From an uncultured Oscillospiraceae bacterium (GTDB lineage: Bacteria; Bacillota; Clostridia; Oscillospirales; Acutalibacteraceae): a stretch of 9,181 bases of DNA. This document shows positions 1-6,092 of the stretch, in pieces. The notes beneath the pieces were generated by a model. The model was not told the origin of the DNA, searched no databases, and saw only the letters and a program-made list of their open reading frames with translations. Location of the stretch: the NCBI GenBank assembly GCA_910588415.1, contig CAJUPK010000103.1, positions 1 through 9,181 of the forward strand. Direction: 5' to 3'. The position numbers were made by a program, and so were the translations under genes. Positions within the stretch are counted from its first letter, which is position 1, and every line of letters starts with the position of its first letter.

Positions 1-1
1 A

Positions 2-43
2 CGCAATCTGGATTTTATGGTATATATTGAACTGGTAAAGTAG
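2..43 (+). CDS. Possible C-terminal tail of a gene cut off by the window edge
   Basis: A short open frame enters from the left edge and reads RNLDFMVYIELVK before a TAG stop. The residue composition would suit a protein C-terminus, and the surrounding bases are clearly more AT-rich than the genes that follow. The frame is far too short to identify, and the other two forward frames also run a few codons before stopping. This is only a candidate for the end of an upstream gene. Confidence 0.18.
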   Translation, partial: RNLDFMVYIELVK

Positions 44-203
44 AAGAAATTCAACTTAATGTGAAAGGACGGAACTGTATAGACATGATGAAAGTTCGGT
101 TTATAGTTTTTAGGTTTAACGTGTAAGCAGGCCCTATGAGCCCCTGGGAAGGCAGCCAGCGCCCCAGCCCTGCCCAAGCTGCTGACGCATACTACAAAGA
201 GAA
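44..203. other. Intergenic stretch without a supported gene
   Basis: The first half (to about 125) is AT-rich and holds only a 13-codon frame at 85-126 (MMKVRFIVFRFNV) with no well-placed ribosome binding site. The second half (about 127-186) is suddenly GC-rich. The composition break near 125 looks like a junction between two pieces of sequence of different origin. A 14-base string at 130-143 recurs with one difference at 4404-4417. Confidence 0.4.
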
Positions 204-210
204 GTATACT
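182..210 (+). promoter_or_regulatory. Candidate sigma-70-type promoter reading into repeat A
   Basis: A CTGACG box (182-187; 4 of 6 match to TTGACA) lies exactly 17 nt before TATACT (205-210; 5 of 6 match to TATAAT). The -10 box is part of the left terminal repeat of element A, so transcription would begin at about 216-218 and run through the element towards the acetyltransferase start at 516. The spacing is ideal but the -35 box is imperfect. Confidence 0.35.
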
Positions 211-478
211 TTACTGAGAGTATGTTTGCGCGGTCCAGGGGCGTTAGGCCCCTGGTAGGGTTTGGGGCAAAGCCCCAAGGTCTTGCCGGAGTGCGCGAAC
301 TGTGCGCACGGAGGCCTAACACATACCATATGCCCTTTTTAACCATTTTCAAAGAAAATGGTTAACTGGTCTGACGACGTTTCTGGCGCTAAAGCGCAAG
401 ACCGTGGAGCTCTGCTCCACACCTCGCAGCCTTTGAAAAGGCTGGCGAAACTTTTTCCCTTGCTCTCAGAAAGTATAC
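204..478. repeat. Structured repeat element, copy A
   Basis: The ends form a 16 bp inverted repeat (204-220 with 463-478) with a single bulged A at 213. Inside are hairpins at 235-255 (8 bp stem, GTTAG loop), 262-278 (7 bp, AAA loop), 291-309 (6 bp), 339-365 (12 bp perfect, AAA loop), 386-397, 404-420 (7 bp, TCT loop) and 427-444 (8 bp, GA loop). The interior matches copy B at 7430-7694 almost base for base, apart from one indel of about 6 nt and changes that largely preserve stem pairing. No coding frame in it looks real. It ends 37 nt before the start codon of the acetyltransferase. It could be a non-autonomous mobile element, a structured RNA leader, or a transposable structured RNA; the repeat itself is directly seen. 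Confidence 0.88.
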
Positions 479-500
479 CATTTTTACCCACCACAATCAA
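472..500 (-). promoter_or_regulatory. Candidate promoter on the minus strand reading into repeat A
   Basis: Read on the minus strand, TTGATT (complement of 495-500) is followed after 17 nt by TATACT (complement of 472-477), which is part of the right terminal repeat. This mirrors the plus-strand candidate at 182-210, so both ends of copy A could start inward transcription. The boxes are imperfect and no minus-strand gene follows. Confidence 0.25.
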
Positions 501-515
501 CAGGAGGTATCCAGA

Positions 516-1730
516 ATGTTTGCCAGAAAATTAACGCCTGACGAGTATTGGCGGGCCGGGCTGAACATGGCCGTGGCCTTTGAGAGCCCCTTTGAGTTTG
601 AGAAGGAGCAGGAGAAATCCAAAACCGCAGAGCCTGACCCCAAAGAGGAACTGTACGGGACATTCCTCACAGAACCCGGAGAGAGCAGCCCCCCTGTGGC
701 CTCTCTGGTGATGAACCGCAAGCAGGTGCGCTTTGACGGCCATGTGGTCAAAATGGGCGGCGTAGGCGGCGTGGCCACCCTGCCCGCCCACCGCCGGGGC
801 GGGGCCATCCGGGCCTGCATAGAGCTGTCCCTGCGGGACCTGTACCAAGAGGGCTATGCCCTGTCCCATCTCTACCCCTTCAGCACCCGCTACTACCGGC
901 AGTTCGGCTTTGCCCCTGCCGGGCGGAGCGTCAGCTGGACTGTGCAGCTTCAGGACCTGCGGGGCCTGCCAGAAGTGGGCGGCACCGTGCGCCAGCTGTT
1001 CCCCGGGGAGGACCTGGGCGTGCTGCTGGACCTCTACAACCAGGCCTATGGAGACGTGAATTTCTCCTGCCTGCGGGAGGTCTTCCAAAAAAACCTGGAG
1101 GGGGATAAACCTCTGAACGATAAGCGGTGGATCTTCCTCTGGTCAGACAGCGACGGCGTGCCCGGCGGGTTTATGGTGGGTACCCGGGACAAGAACTCCC
1201 TGCACTGCACACCCAGCTTCCAGGCCTGCGACGCCTTCATCTGTAAGGACGTTACGGCCATGCTGGGCCTGCTGGGCTTTGTACGCACCGCGTTTATCGC
1301 CAATTTTGAGAGCATCCAGTTCCTGGCCCCGCCTGCCTGGAATCTGGCCGCCTTGCTGCCAGAGGTCAGCTCCATAGACTGCAAGCCCGTTTTAAACGGC
1401 ATGAGCCGGGCCGTCAATGTGGAGACCCTCTTAAAGCTGTGCCGCTGCAAAGGGGAGGGCCGATTGGTCCTGGGGGTCTCGGACGGGATCATCCCGGAGA
1501 ACAACGATACCTTTGCCCTGGCCTTTGCCCCTGGGCAGGAGAACCAGGTAGAGCGCACAGGAGAAAAGCCGGACCTCTGCCTGGACGTGGGCAACCTGTC
1601 TGTTTTGCTGGGCGGCGCCCGGGACGCTGCCAGCCTTGCCATCACCCCAGACATCCAAGTGTGCAATCCCCACGCCCCGCTGGAGCAGGTCTTCTATTCC
1701 AAGCCCTGCCATGTGCTGGACCTGTTCTAA
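516..1730 (+). CDS. Eis-like GNAT family N-acetyltransferase
   Basis: This 404-residue protein resembles the Eis group of acetyl-CoA-dependent N-acetyltransferases, which acetylate amines on substrates such as aminoglycosides or lysines in the cytoplasm. The N-terminal GNAT domain shows the acetyl-CoA loop VATLPAHRRGGAIR (86-99). The segment YYRQFGFAPA (126-135) matches the place of the catalytic tyrosine in mycobacterial Eis; Tyr127 is the likely equivalent. A second GNAT-like half and a C-terminal SCP2-like domain (about 290-404) would complete the family's three-part layout, and the length is typical. The chain ends in Phe404, as in mycobacterial Eis, where the terminal carboxylate takes part in catalysis. 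The start is set by AGGAGG at 502-507, 8 nt ahead of the ATG. Repeat A lies directly upstream and a hydrolase gene 85 nt downstream. The family is clear; the natural substrate is not, and aminoglycoside resistance should not be assumed. Confidence 0.88.
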   Translation: MFARKLTPDEYWRAGLNMAVAFESPFEFEKEQEKSKTAEPDPKEELYGTFLTEPGESSPPVASLVMNRKQVRFDGHVVKMGGVGGVATLPAHRRGGAIRACIELSLRDLYQEGYALSHLYPFSTRYYRQFGFAPAGRSVSWTVQLQDLRGLPEVGGTVRQLFPGEDLGVLLDLYNQAYGDVNFSCLREVFQKNLEGDKPLNDKRWIFLWSDSDGVPGGFMVGTRDKNSLHCTPSFQACDAFICKDVTAMLGLLGFVRTAFIANFESIQFLAPPAWNLAALLPEVSSIDCKPVLNGMSRAVNVETLLKLCRCKGEGRLVLGVSDGIIPENNDTFALAFAPGQENQVERTGEKPDLCLDVGNLSVLLGGARDAASLAITPDIQVCNPHAPLEQVFYSKPCHVLDLF

Positions 1731-1767
1731 TCTGCTTTAACCCGTTTCTACGCCTGTTCCAAAAATG

Positions 1768-1795
1768 CAGGGGGCTTCCCCGTGTTTTGATTTTT
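1768..1795 (+). terminator. Weak terminator-like hairpin after the acetyltransferase gene
   Basis: A short stem GGGG (1771-1774) and CCCC (1778-1781) around a CTT loop is followed by a T-rich run, TTTTGATTTTT (1785-1795). The stem is only 4 bp with possible flanking pairs, so termination would be partial at best. It lies in the 85-nt gap before the hydrolase gene. Confidence 0.3.
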
Positions 1796-1815
1796 CCTTT
1801 CAGGAGGTTATCTGT

Positions 1816-2736
1816 ATGTCTGTTACGGTTCAAGAATGGTTCCGCCCGGCCAGCAGCGGCTGGGGGCAGATCTTCTCCCGCAGCTGGGTGGAAGAGGAGC
1901 CCCGGGCTGTGCTGGTCATTGCCCACGGTATGGCTGAGCACAGCGGCCGCTATGACCCTTTCGCCCGGTTTATGGCAGAGCACGGGTTTGCCGTGTACAT
2001 GAACGACCATGCCGGACATGGCCGCTCGGCCCAGATAAAAGGACATTTCGCGGACAAGGACGGCTGGGAATGTGTGGTCAGGGACCTGCACGCCCTGGCC
2101 TGCCAGGCAGGGGAGCGGCACCCAGGCCTGCCGGTATTTTTGATGGGCCACAGCATGGGGTCCTTCCTGTCCCGGTCCTATATCGCCCGGTACGGCCAGG
2201 AGCTGAAGGGCTGCGTGCTCTGCGGCACCATGGGTAAAAACCCGGCAGTCCCAGCGGGAAAGGCTATGGCCTCTCTGCAGGCCCGGATCATGGGGCCCCG
2301 CTCCACAGGAAAAAAGCTGAACCAGCTGGCCACCACGGGCTACAACAAGCGCATTGCAAACCCAGTAAACGCCTCCGCCTGGCTCTCCACAGACGACCAG
2401 GTGTGCAGGGACTTTGAGGCTGATCCCCTGAGCAATTTTCCCTTTACCGCAGCCGGGTACAGGGACCTGTTTACCGGTCTCTCCGAGATATCCTCCCCCT
2501 CCTGGGCCAGGCGGGTTCCCCAAGAGCTGCCCGTGTTTCTAGTGGCCGGGGACCAGGACCCAGTAGGACAGTACGGAGAGGGACCCCGGCAGGTGGCGGA
2601 AATGCTTCGGGCCGCTGGCGTCCGGGATGTGCGGCTGAAGCTGTACCCTGGGATGCGTCATGAGATCTTAAACGAAAACGGGAAAGAGGAGCCCTGCCAG
2701 GATATTCTGGACTGGCTGGCCCAGCGCCTGGCTTAG
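1816..2736 (+). CDS. Alpha/beta hydrolase, monoacylglycerol lipase / S33-like
   Basis: The 306-residue product is a serine hydrolase of the lysophospholipase/monoacylglycerol lipase type (Hydrolase_4 group), expected to cleave ester bonds of small lipids in the cytoplasm. The nucleophile elbow is GHSMGS with Ser113. The acid is probably Asp249 in GDQDP, and the base His282 in YPGMRHE completes the triad. HGMAEHSGRY (37-46) carries the usual oxyanion-hole HG, and DHAGHGRS (64-71) is the family's second signature. No signal peptide is visible. ATG 1816 is chosen because AGGAGG (1802-1807) lies 8 nt upstream; an in-frame ATG at 1765 has no such site and would add 17 unlikely residues. The gene follows the acetyltransferase by 85 nt and may be partly co-transcribed with it. 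The substrate could also be a peptide or a non-lipid ester. Confidence 0.88.
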   Translation: MSVTVQEWFRPASSGWGQIFSRSWVEEEPRAVLVIAHGMAEHSGRYDPFARFMAEHGFAVYMNDHAGHGRSAQIKGHFADKDGWECVVRDLHALACQAGERHPGLPVFLMGHSMGSFLSRSYIARYGQELKGCVLCGTMGKNPAVPAGKAMASLQARIMGPRSTGKKLNQLATTGYNKRIANPVNASAWLSTDDQVCRDFEADPLSNFPFTAAGYRDLFTGLSEISSPSWARRVPQELPVFLVAGDQDPVGQYGEGPRQVAEMLRAAGVRDVRLKLYPGMRHEILNENGKEEPCQDILDWLAQRLA

Positions 2737-2765
2737 CGGAGACGCCCGCCGTACAGGGCGACCGC
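2736..2765 (+). promoter_or_regulatory. GC-rich hairpin between the hydrolase and peptidase genes
   Basis: GCGG (2736-2739) pairs with CCGC (2762-2765), and CGCCC (2743-2747) pairs with GGGCG (2756-2760), giving a stable interrupted stem that starts in the hydrolase stop codon. No T-run follows, so it is not a classical terminator. It may act as a pause, processing or mRNA-stability element between two cistrons. Confidence 0.35.
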
Positions 2766-2796
2766 TATCATTAGTAGAGAAAAGAGGTATTCACAT

Positions 2797-3852
2797 ATGG
2801 ATCGTGCGTTTTTGAAGGAACTGCTGTCCACCCCCTCGGTCAGCGGATACGAGGAGGCCATTCAGAAAAAAGCCCTGGCCTTTGGCAAGGATTTTGCCCA
2901 GGCCCAGCTGACGGACCCCAGCGGCAACGCGGTGTCTGTGGTAAACCCAGAGGCCAGGCATAAAATCCTGCTCTGCGGGCACATCGATGAGATTGGCTTT
3001 GTGGTAACCCACATAGACCAGTCCGGCCTGCTGCACCTGATGGGCGCTGGCGGTGTGCGGCCCCGGCTGTACATTGGCTCTCCGGTGCAGGTCTGGCACC
3101 AGGGAAATCTGGTCAGCGGCGTGATAGCCACCTCCTCTGACCTGCTGAAAAAGGAGAAGACCGAGGTCAGCGACCTGCTGGTGGACATTGGCGCGGCCAC
3201 CCAGGAGGAGGCGGCCCAGGTGGTGTCTGTGGGCGACCCGGTCTGCGCGGATGTACAGGTCCGGGAGCTGCTGAACGGCCGCTTTACCTGCCGGGCCCTG
3301 GATGACCGCACCGGGGCCTTCGTGGTGCTGGAAGCGGCTAAAGAGGCGGCCAGGCAGGGTGCTTCTATCGGCATATACGCCGCCACCACGGTGGGGGAGG
3401 AGACCAGCGGCCGGGGCGCCTATTATGCCGCGGCCCGGATCCAGCCGGACTGCGCCATTGCCGTGGACGTGACCTGGGCCAGCGACGCGCCGGGCACAGA
3501 CCCCGCTGAGACCGGGGAGGTCAAGCTGGGCGGCGGCCCGGTGCTGTGCAGGGCCTCTGTGGTCAACAAGAAGATGAACGCCCTGCTGGAAACTGTGGCA
3601 GAGGAGCTGCACATGGACCTGCAGTGGGAGGTGGCCAGTGGCCGCACCGGCACGGATGGAGACACCGTAAACCGGGCGGGCCTGGGCATCCCCATGGCGT
3701 TGGTGTCCATTCCTCTGCGGTACATGCACAGCTCGGTAGAGGTGGGCAGCTGGCAGGATATAGAGAACTGCATCCAGCTGCTCAGTGCCTTTCTGGTGCG
3801 GCTCTCTCAAGAGATGGAGCAGGGTTTTGACTTTTGCAGCGTAAAGCCCTGA
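2797..3852 (+). CDS. M42 family metallo-aminopeptidase (glutamyl/TET-type)
   Basis: The 351-residue product matches M42 peptidases, cytoplasmic two-zinc aminopeptidases that usually assemble into dodecamers and trim peptides released by other proteases. Metal and catalytic positions can be followed through the chain: GHIDEIGF with His62 and Asp64; ALDDRTG (167-173) with the bridging aspartate; GEETSGRGA (200-208), whose Glu201/Glu202 correspond to the catalytic and metal glutamates of the usual QEEVGxRGA; AVDVTWASD with Asp224; and MHSSVE with His311. The N-terminus, ending in SGYE, is typical, as is the length. AGAGG lies upstream of ATG 2797. It follows the hydrolase by 60 nt and precedes the deacylase gene by 24 nt, so the last two are probably co-transcribed. 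Members are also annotated as endoglucanase M or FrvX, but peptidase activity is the better-supported role. Confidence 0.92.
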   Translation: MDRAFLKELLSTPSVSGYEEAIQKKALAFGKDFAQAQLTDPSGNAVSVVNPEARHKILLCGHIDEIGFVVTHIDQSGLLHLMGAGGVRPRLYIGSPVQVWHQGNLVSGVIATSSDLLKKEKTEVSDLLVDIGAATQEEAAQVVSVGDPVCADVQVRELLNGRFTCRALDDRTGAFVVLEAAKEAARQGASIGIYAATTVGEETSGRGAYYAAARIQPDCAIAVDVTWASDAPGTDPAETGEVKLGGGPVLCRASVVNKKMNALLETVAEELHMDLQWEVASGRTGTDGDTVNRAGLGIPMALVSIPLRYMHSSVEVGSWQDIENCIQLLSAFLVRLSQEMEQGFDFCSVKP

Positions 3853-3876
3853 TGCCCCAAGCGCAAGGAGGAAGCC

Positions 3877-4350
3877 ATGGCCATTGAGAAAGTAAGGGAC
3901 TACTTCCGTCCCCTTGGCATAGCGGACCGGATACGGGAATTTGACGTCTCCAGCGCCACCGTAGAGCTGGCCGCCCAGGCCCTAAACTGCCAGCCCTGCC
4001 GGATTGCAAAAACGCTCTCGTTTATAGTAGAAGACCGGGTAATCCTGATCGTGGCGGCAGGGGACACAAAAATCCACAATTCCAAATATAAGGCGCAGTT
4101 TGGGGCAAAGGCAAAAATGCTTACGCCAGACCAGGCGGAATGTCTGGTAGGCCACAAGGTGGGCGGTGTGTGCCCCTTTGGTATAAACCCAGGAGTAGAG
4201 GTCTATTTAGACGAATCCTTAAAACGCTTTGAGACTGTGTTCCCTGCCTGCGGCAGCGGCAACAGCGCCATTGAGCTGACCATTCCGGAGCTGGAGGCAT
4301 ACTCTGGCAGCAGGGCATGGGTGGATGTGTGCAAGGGCTGGGAGGACTGA
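3877..4350 (+). CDS. YbaK/ProX-type aminoacyl-tRNA deacylase
   Basis: The 157-residue single-domain protein belongs to the YbaK/EbsC family, which hydrolyses mischarged tRNAs in trans, for example Cys-tRNA(Pro) or Ala-tRNA(Pro). The conserved lysine is Lys45 in IAKTLSF, matching the essential lysine of YbaK. VGHKVGGVCPFGI (91-103) is the family signature GGVxPFG, and the late segment GSGNSAIELT (126-135) also fits. AAGGAGG at 3865-3871 sits just ahead of ATG 3877. The gene starts 24 nt after the M42 peptidase and probably shares its transcript. Which mischarged tRNA it edits cannot be read from the sequence. Confidence 0.9.
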   Translation: MAIEKVRDYFRPLGIADRIREFDVSSATVELAAQALNCQPCRIAKTLSFIVEDRVILIVAAGDTKIHNSKYKAQFGAKAKMLTPDQAECLVGHKVGGVCPFGINPGVEVYLDESLKRFETVFPACGSGNSAIELTIPELEAYSGSRAWVDVCKGWED

Positions 4351-4451
4351 CTGCCTCCCCCTGCTGTTGCATGGGCGCATATCCCTGCATATACATGAAG
4401 AGGGGCCCTATGCGCCCTATTCAGAAACAAAATGACGCGCCGCTATACCCT
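4351..4451. other. Intergenic spacer before repeat C
   Basis: No gene is seen here and no strong terminator follows the deacylase gene. The string GGCCCTATGCGCCC (4404-4417) repeats, with one difference, a motif upstream of copy A (130-143). The sequence becomes AT-rich near 4445, where repeat C begins. Confidence 0.4.
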
Positions 4452-4739
4452 AAATATGGGTTTTGAGAGCGCAAAGGAAAAGTTTTGTCCACTTTTTCAA
4501 AAGTGGCAGAGCGCGCCTTAACGGCGTCTCGCAGCCTTGCCGGAGTGCGCCCTGTGCGCATGGAGGCCTTATGTATGCGTCAGCTTTTTAGCTATTTTCT
4601 TTGAAAATGGATATGAGTTGGCTCTGTGATACAAAACCCTACACCCTGCCAGGAACCTGGCTCGCGCTGGGTCAGAAGGATTGCCACTGGCAATCCTCCT
4701 CGCTCTTGGACCGCACGGCCAAGCTCTCAAAAAATATTT
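4452..4739. repeat. Diverged structured repeat element, copy C
   Basis: The terminal repeats resemble those of copy B: AAATAT GGG TTTTGAGAG (4452-4469) faces CTCTC AAAAA ATATTT (4724-4739), with one mismatched block. The left end (4465-4506), including an 8 bp stem with a TC loop (4489-4506), resembles the reverse complement of the right end of A and B. The right end, with CAAAACCCTAC and TTGGACCGCAC, resembles the reverse complement of their left end. The middle hairpin (4537-4567) instead matches A in direct orientation, though it is nearly palindromic. Further stems lie at about 4675-4695 (9 bp, ACT loop) and GCCAGG/CCTGGC. The copy ends 74 nt before cysK. It is read as an inverted, rearranged relative of A and B; the family link is weaker than the A-B match. 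Confidence 0.55.
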
Positions 4740-4813
4740 CCAAAAACCATACACAGCGGCTGCCTTTCCGGCAATCCTGGAAAGCGGTGCGGCATAGAAC
4801 AGGAGGGTACAAA

Positions 4814-5746
4814 ATGGGAACCATTTATTCTTCCGTGGAACAGCTCATCGGGCATACACCCCTGGTAGAGCTGGCACGTATGGAAAAAAAGCTGGGCCTG
4901 GAGGCCCGGCTGCTGGCAAAGGTGGAAGGCCTGAACCCAGCGGGAAGCATAAAAGACCGGGTGGCAAAAACCATGCTGGACGATGCGGAGGTCAAGGGCC
5001 TGCTGAAGCCTGGGGCTGTGATCATAGAACCCACCTCTGGGAACACGGGCATTGGCCTGTGCAGTGTGGCTGCTGCCAGGGGGTACCGGGTGATCATTGT
5101 GATGCCCGACACCATGAGCCAGGAGCGCCGCCTGCTGATGAAGGCCTATGGCGCCCAGCTGGTACTCTCAGACGGGAAGCTGGGCATGGCCGGGGCCATT
5201 GCCCAGGCCGAACAGCTGGCCAAGGAGACCCCGGGCAGCTTTATCCCCAGCCAGTTTACCAATCCCGCCAATCCCGCTGCTCACGCGGCTACCACCGGGC
5301 CGGAGCTTTGGGAGGACACCCAGGGCCAAATCGACATATTTGTGGCTGGCGTGGGCACAGGGGGCACCATCACCGGGGTGGGGCAGTATCTGAAAGCCAA
5401 AAAGCCGGGGGTGGAGATTGTGGCTGTAGAGCCTGCCTCCTCGCCGGTACTCAGCGGAGGCCAGCCGGGCCCCCACGAGCTGCAGGGCATTGGCGCGGGC
5501 TTTGTGCCAGAGGTGCTTGACAGAAGGGTGATTGACCAGACCATTGCCGTGACCGACGAGGACGCCTTTGCCATGGGGCGGCTGATGGGAAAAACTGAAG
5601 GACTACTGGCAGGCACCTCCTCCGGCGCGGCCTTGTGGGCAGCGGTGAAGCTGGCGAAACTGCCGGAAAACCGCGGCAAGACCATTGTGGCTCTGCTGCC
5701 AGACGGTGGGGACCGGTACCTGTCTACCGGGCTTTTTGCGGATTAG
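4814..5746 (+). CDS. cysK: Cysteine synthase (O-acetylserine sulfhydrylase)
   Basis: The 310-residue enzyme makes L-cysteine from O-acetylserine and sulfide using pyridoxal phosphate (PLP), the last step of cysteine synthesis in the cytoplasm. PLP is expected on Lys47 in NPAGSIKDRV. PTSGNTG (73-79) is the substrate-binding loop, GTGGT (181-185) holds the PLP phosphate, and GTSSG (267-271) contacts the pyridine nitrogen. QGIGAGFVPEVLD (224-236) is typical of CysK rather than cystathionine beta-synthase, and there are no added CBS or regulatory domains. ATG 4814 is chosen because AGGAGGG (4801-4807) is well spaced; the frame stays open back to 4601, but that stretch lies in repeat C and lacks protein character. 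A 6 bp stem (4764-4769 with 4779-4784) lies just upstream of the ribosome binding site. No cysE or sulfur-uptake gene is adjacent. Confidence 0.94.
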   Translation: MGTIYSSVEQLIGHTPLVELARMEKKLGLEARLLAKVEGLNPAGSIKDRVAKTMLDDAEVKGLLKPGAVIIEPTSGNTGIGLCSVAAARGYRVIIVMPDTMSQERRLLMKAYGAQLVLSDGKLGMAGAIAQAEQLAKETPGSFIPSQFTNPANPAAHAATTGPELWEDTQGQIDIFVAGVGTGGTITGVGQYLKAKKPGVEIVAVEPASSPVLSGGQPGPHELQGIGAGFVPEVLDRRVIDQTIAVTDEDAFAMGRLMGKTEGLLAGTSSGAALWAAVKLAKLPENRGKTIVALLPDGGDRYLSTGLFAD

Positions 5747-5787
5747 CTGTCTTTGGCTGAGTCTCACTTAGAGTTTACTCCCGAAAT

Positions 5788-5817
5788 TTGAGCATATTTT
5801 ACAATTTGTGCTATATA
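5788..5817 (+). promoter_or_regulatory. Candidate extended -10 promoter, upstream of the sensor-like gene
   Basis: TTGAGC (5788-5793) and TATATA (5812-5817) are separated by 18 nt, and TG at 5809-5810 supplies the extended -10 dinucleotide. The region is the most AT-rich part of the window. It would drive the gene at 6093 through a leader of roughly 270 nt. Confidence 0.45.
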
Positions 5818-5871
5818 ACACAGGCGAAATCACTATATTTTAATTTTGGTCTAGTATTAGTGATGAAAGTA

Positions 5872-5880
5872 TGATACAAT
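5872..5880 (+). promoter_or_regulatory. Second candidate extended -10 promoter
   Basis: TG-A-TACAAT gives a good extended -10 element (TACAAT at 5875-5880), with no clear -35 box at 17 nt. It lies directly before the hairpin at 5881-5906, so a transcript starting near 5887 would begin inside that stem, whereas one from the upstream promoter would include all of it. Confidence 0.35.
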
Positions 5881-5917
5881 AGGCTGTAGGCTATGCCCTG
5901 CAGCCTGTTGTGTTTTA
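5881..5917 (+). terminator. Terminator- or attenuator-like hairpin
   Basis: AGGCTGTAGG (5881-5890) pairs with CCTGCAGCCT (5897-5906) over 10 bp with one G-T wobble and a six-base loop. GTTGTGTTTTA follows. It could end the cysK transcript, whose stop lies 135 nt upstream. It could equally attenuate transcripts from the promoter at 5788-5817. The T-run is interrupted, so efficiency is uncertain. Confidence 0.45.
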
Positions 5918-6092
5918 TAGAAAACGCTCTTGGAACCCAGCCCGCTGGATGACAGTCTGGTCCTGCGTCCGCTGGTTTAAGAGGAGCGGTTTCCTTCCGG
6001 CCTCTTAGTAAGAACCGCGCTGCCATTGCCGTTCTGCAGGGGCTTAACAGGTCTGCTGCAGCTAGACCGCAGTCTATCAGGAGTGTGAAGCC
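5918..6092 (+). promoter_or_regulatory. Folded untranslated leader of the sensor-like gene
   Basis: No gene is seen. TAAGAGG (5978-5984) can pair with CCTCTTA (6001-6007), while GCGGTT (5986-5991) can pair with AACCGC (6013-6018). The two helices interlock, so they are either alternatives or a pseudoknot. A further small stem with GGTCT and AGACC arms lies at about 6050-6067. AGGAG (6079-6083) serves the downstream ATG. Whether this senses anything is unknown. Confidence 0.3.

Noticed and set aside
134..352. Minus-strand frame of 72 codons within repeat A and its flank
   Set aside because: It runs through the hairpins of a structured repeat and is not preserved in copy B, where the indels and stem changes fall.
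1642..2523. Antisense frame of 293 codons overlapping the acetyltransferase end and hydrolase
   Set aside because: It crosses two real genes, and its sequence shows no family motif.
2791..3810. Open frame of 339 codons antisense to the M42 peptidase gene
   Set aside because: The sense protein has all metal-binding motifs; the antisense product is low-complexity and rich in His, Gln, Gly and Arg, as expected of a shadow.
4690..4725. T-box-like string TGGACCGCAC upstream of cysK
   Set aside because: It lacks the full T-box AGGGTGG context, specifier stem and terminator pair, and is explained as the counterpart of the GCGCGGTCCA end of repeats A and B.
4601..4813. N-terminal extension of cysK by 71 codons
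   Set aside because: The extension is translated from repeat C and lacks protein character; the ATG at 4814 has a strong ribosome binding site and gives the normal CysK length.
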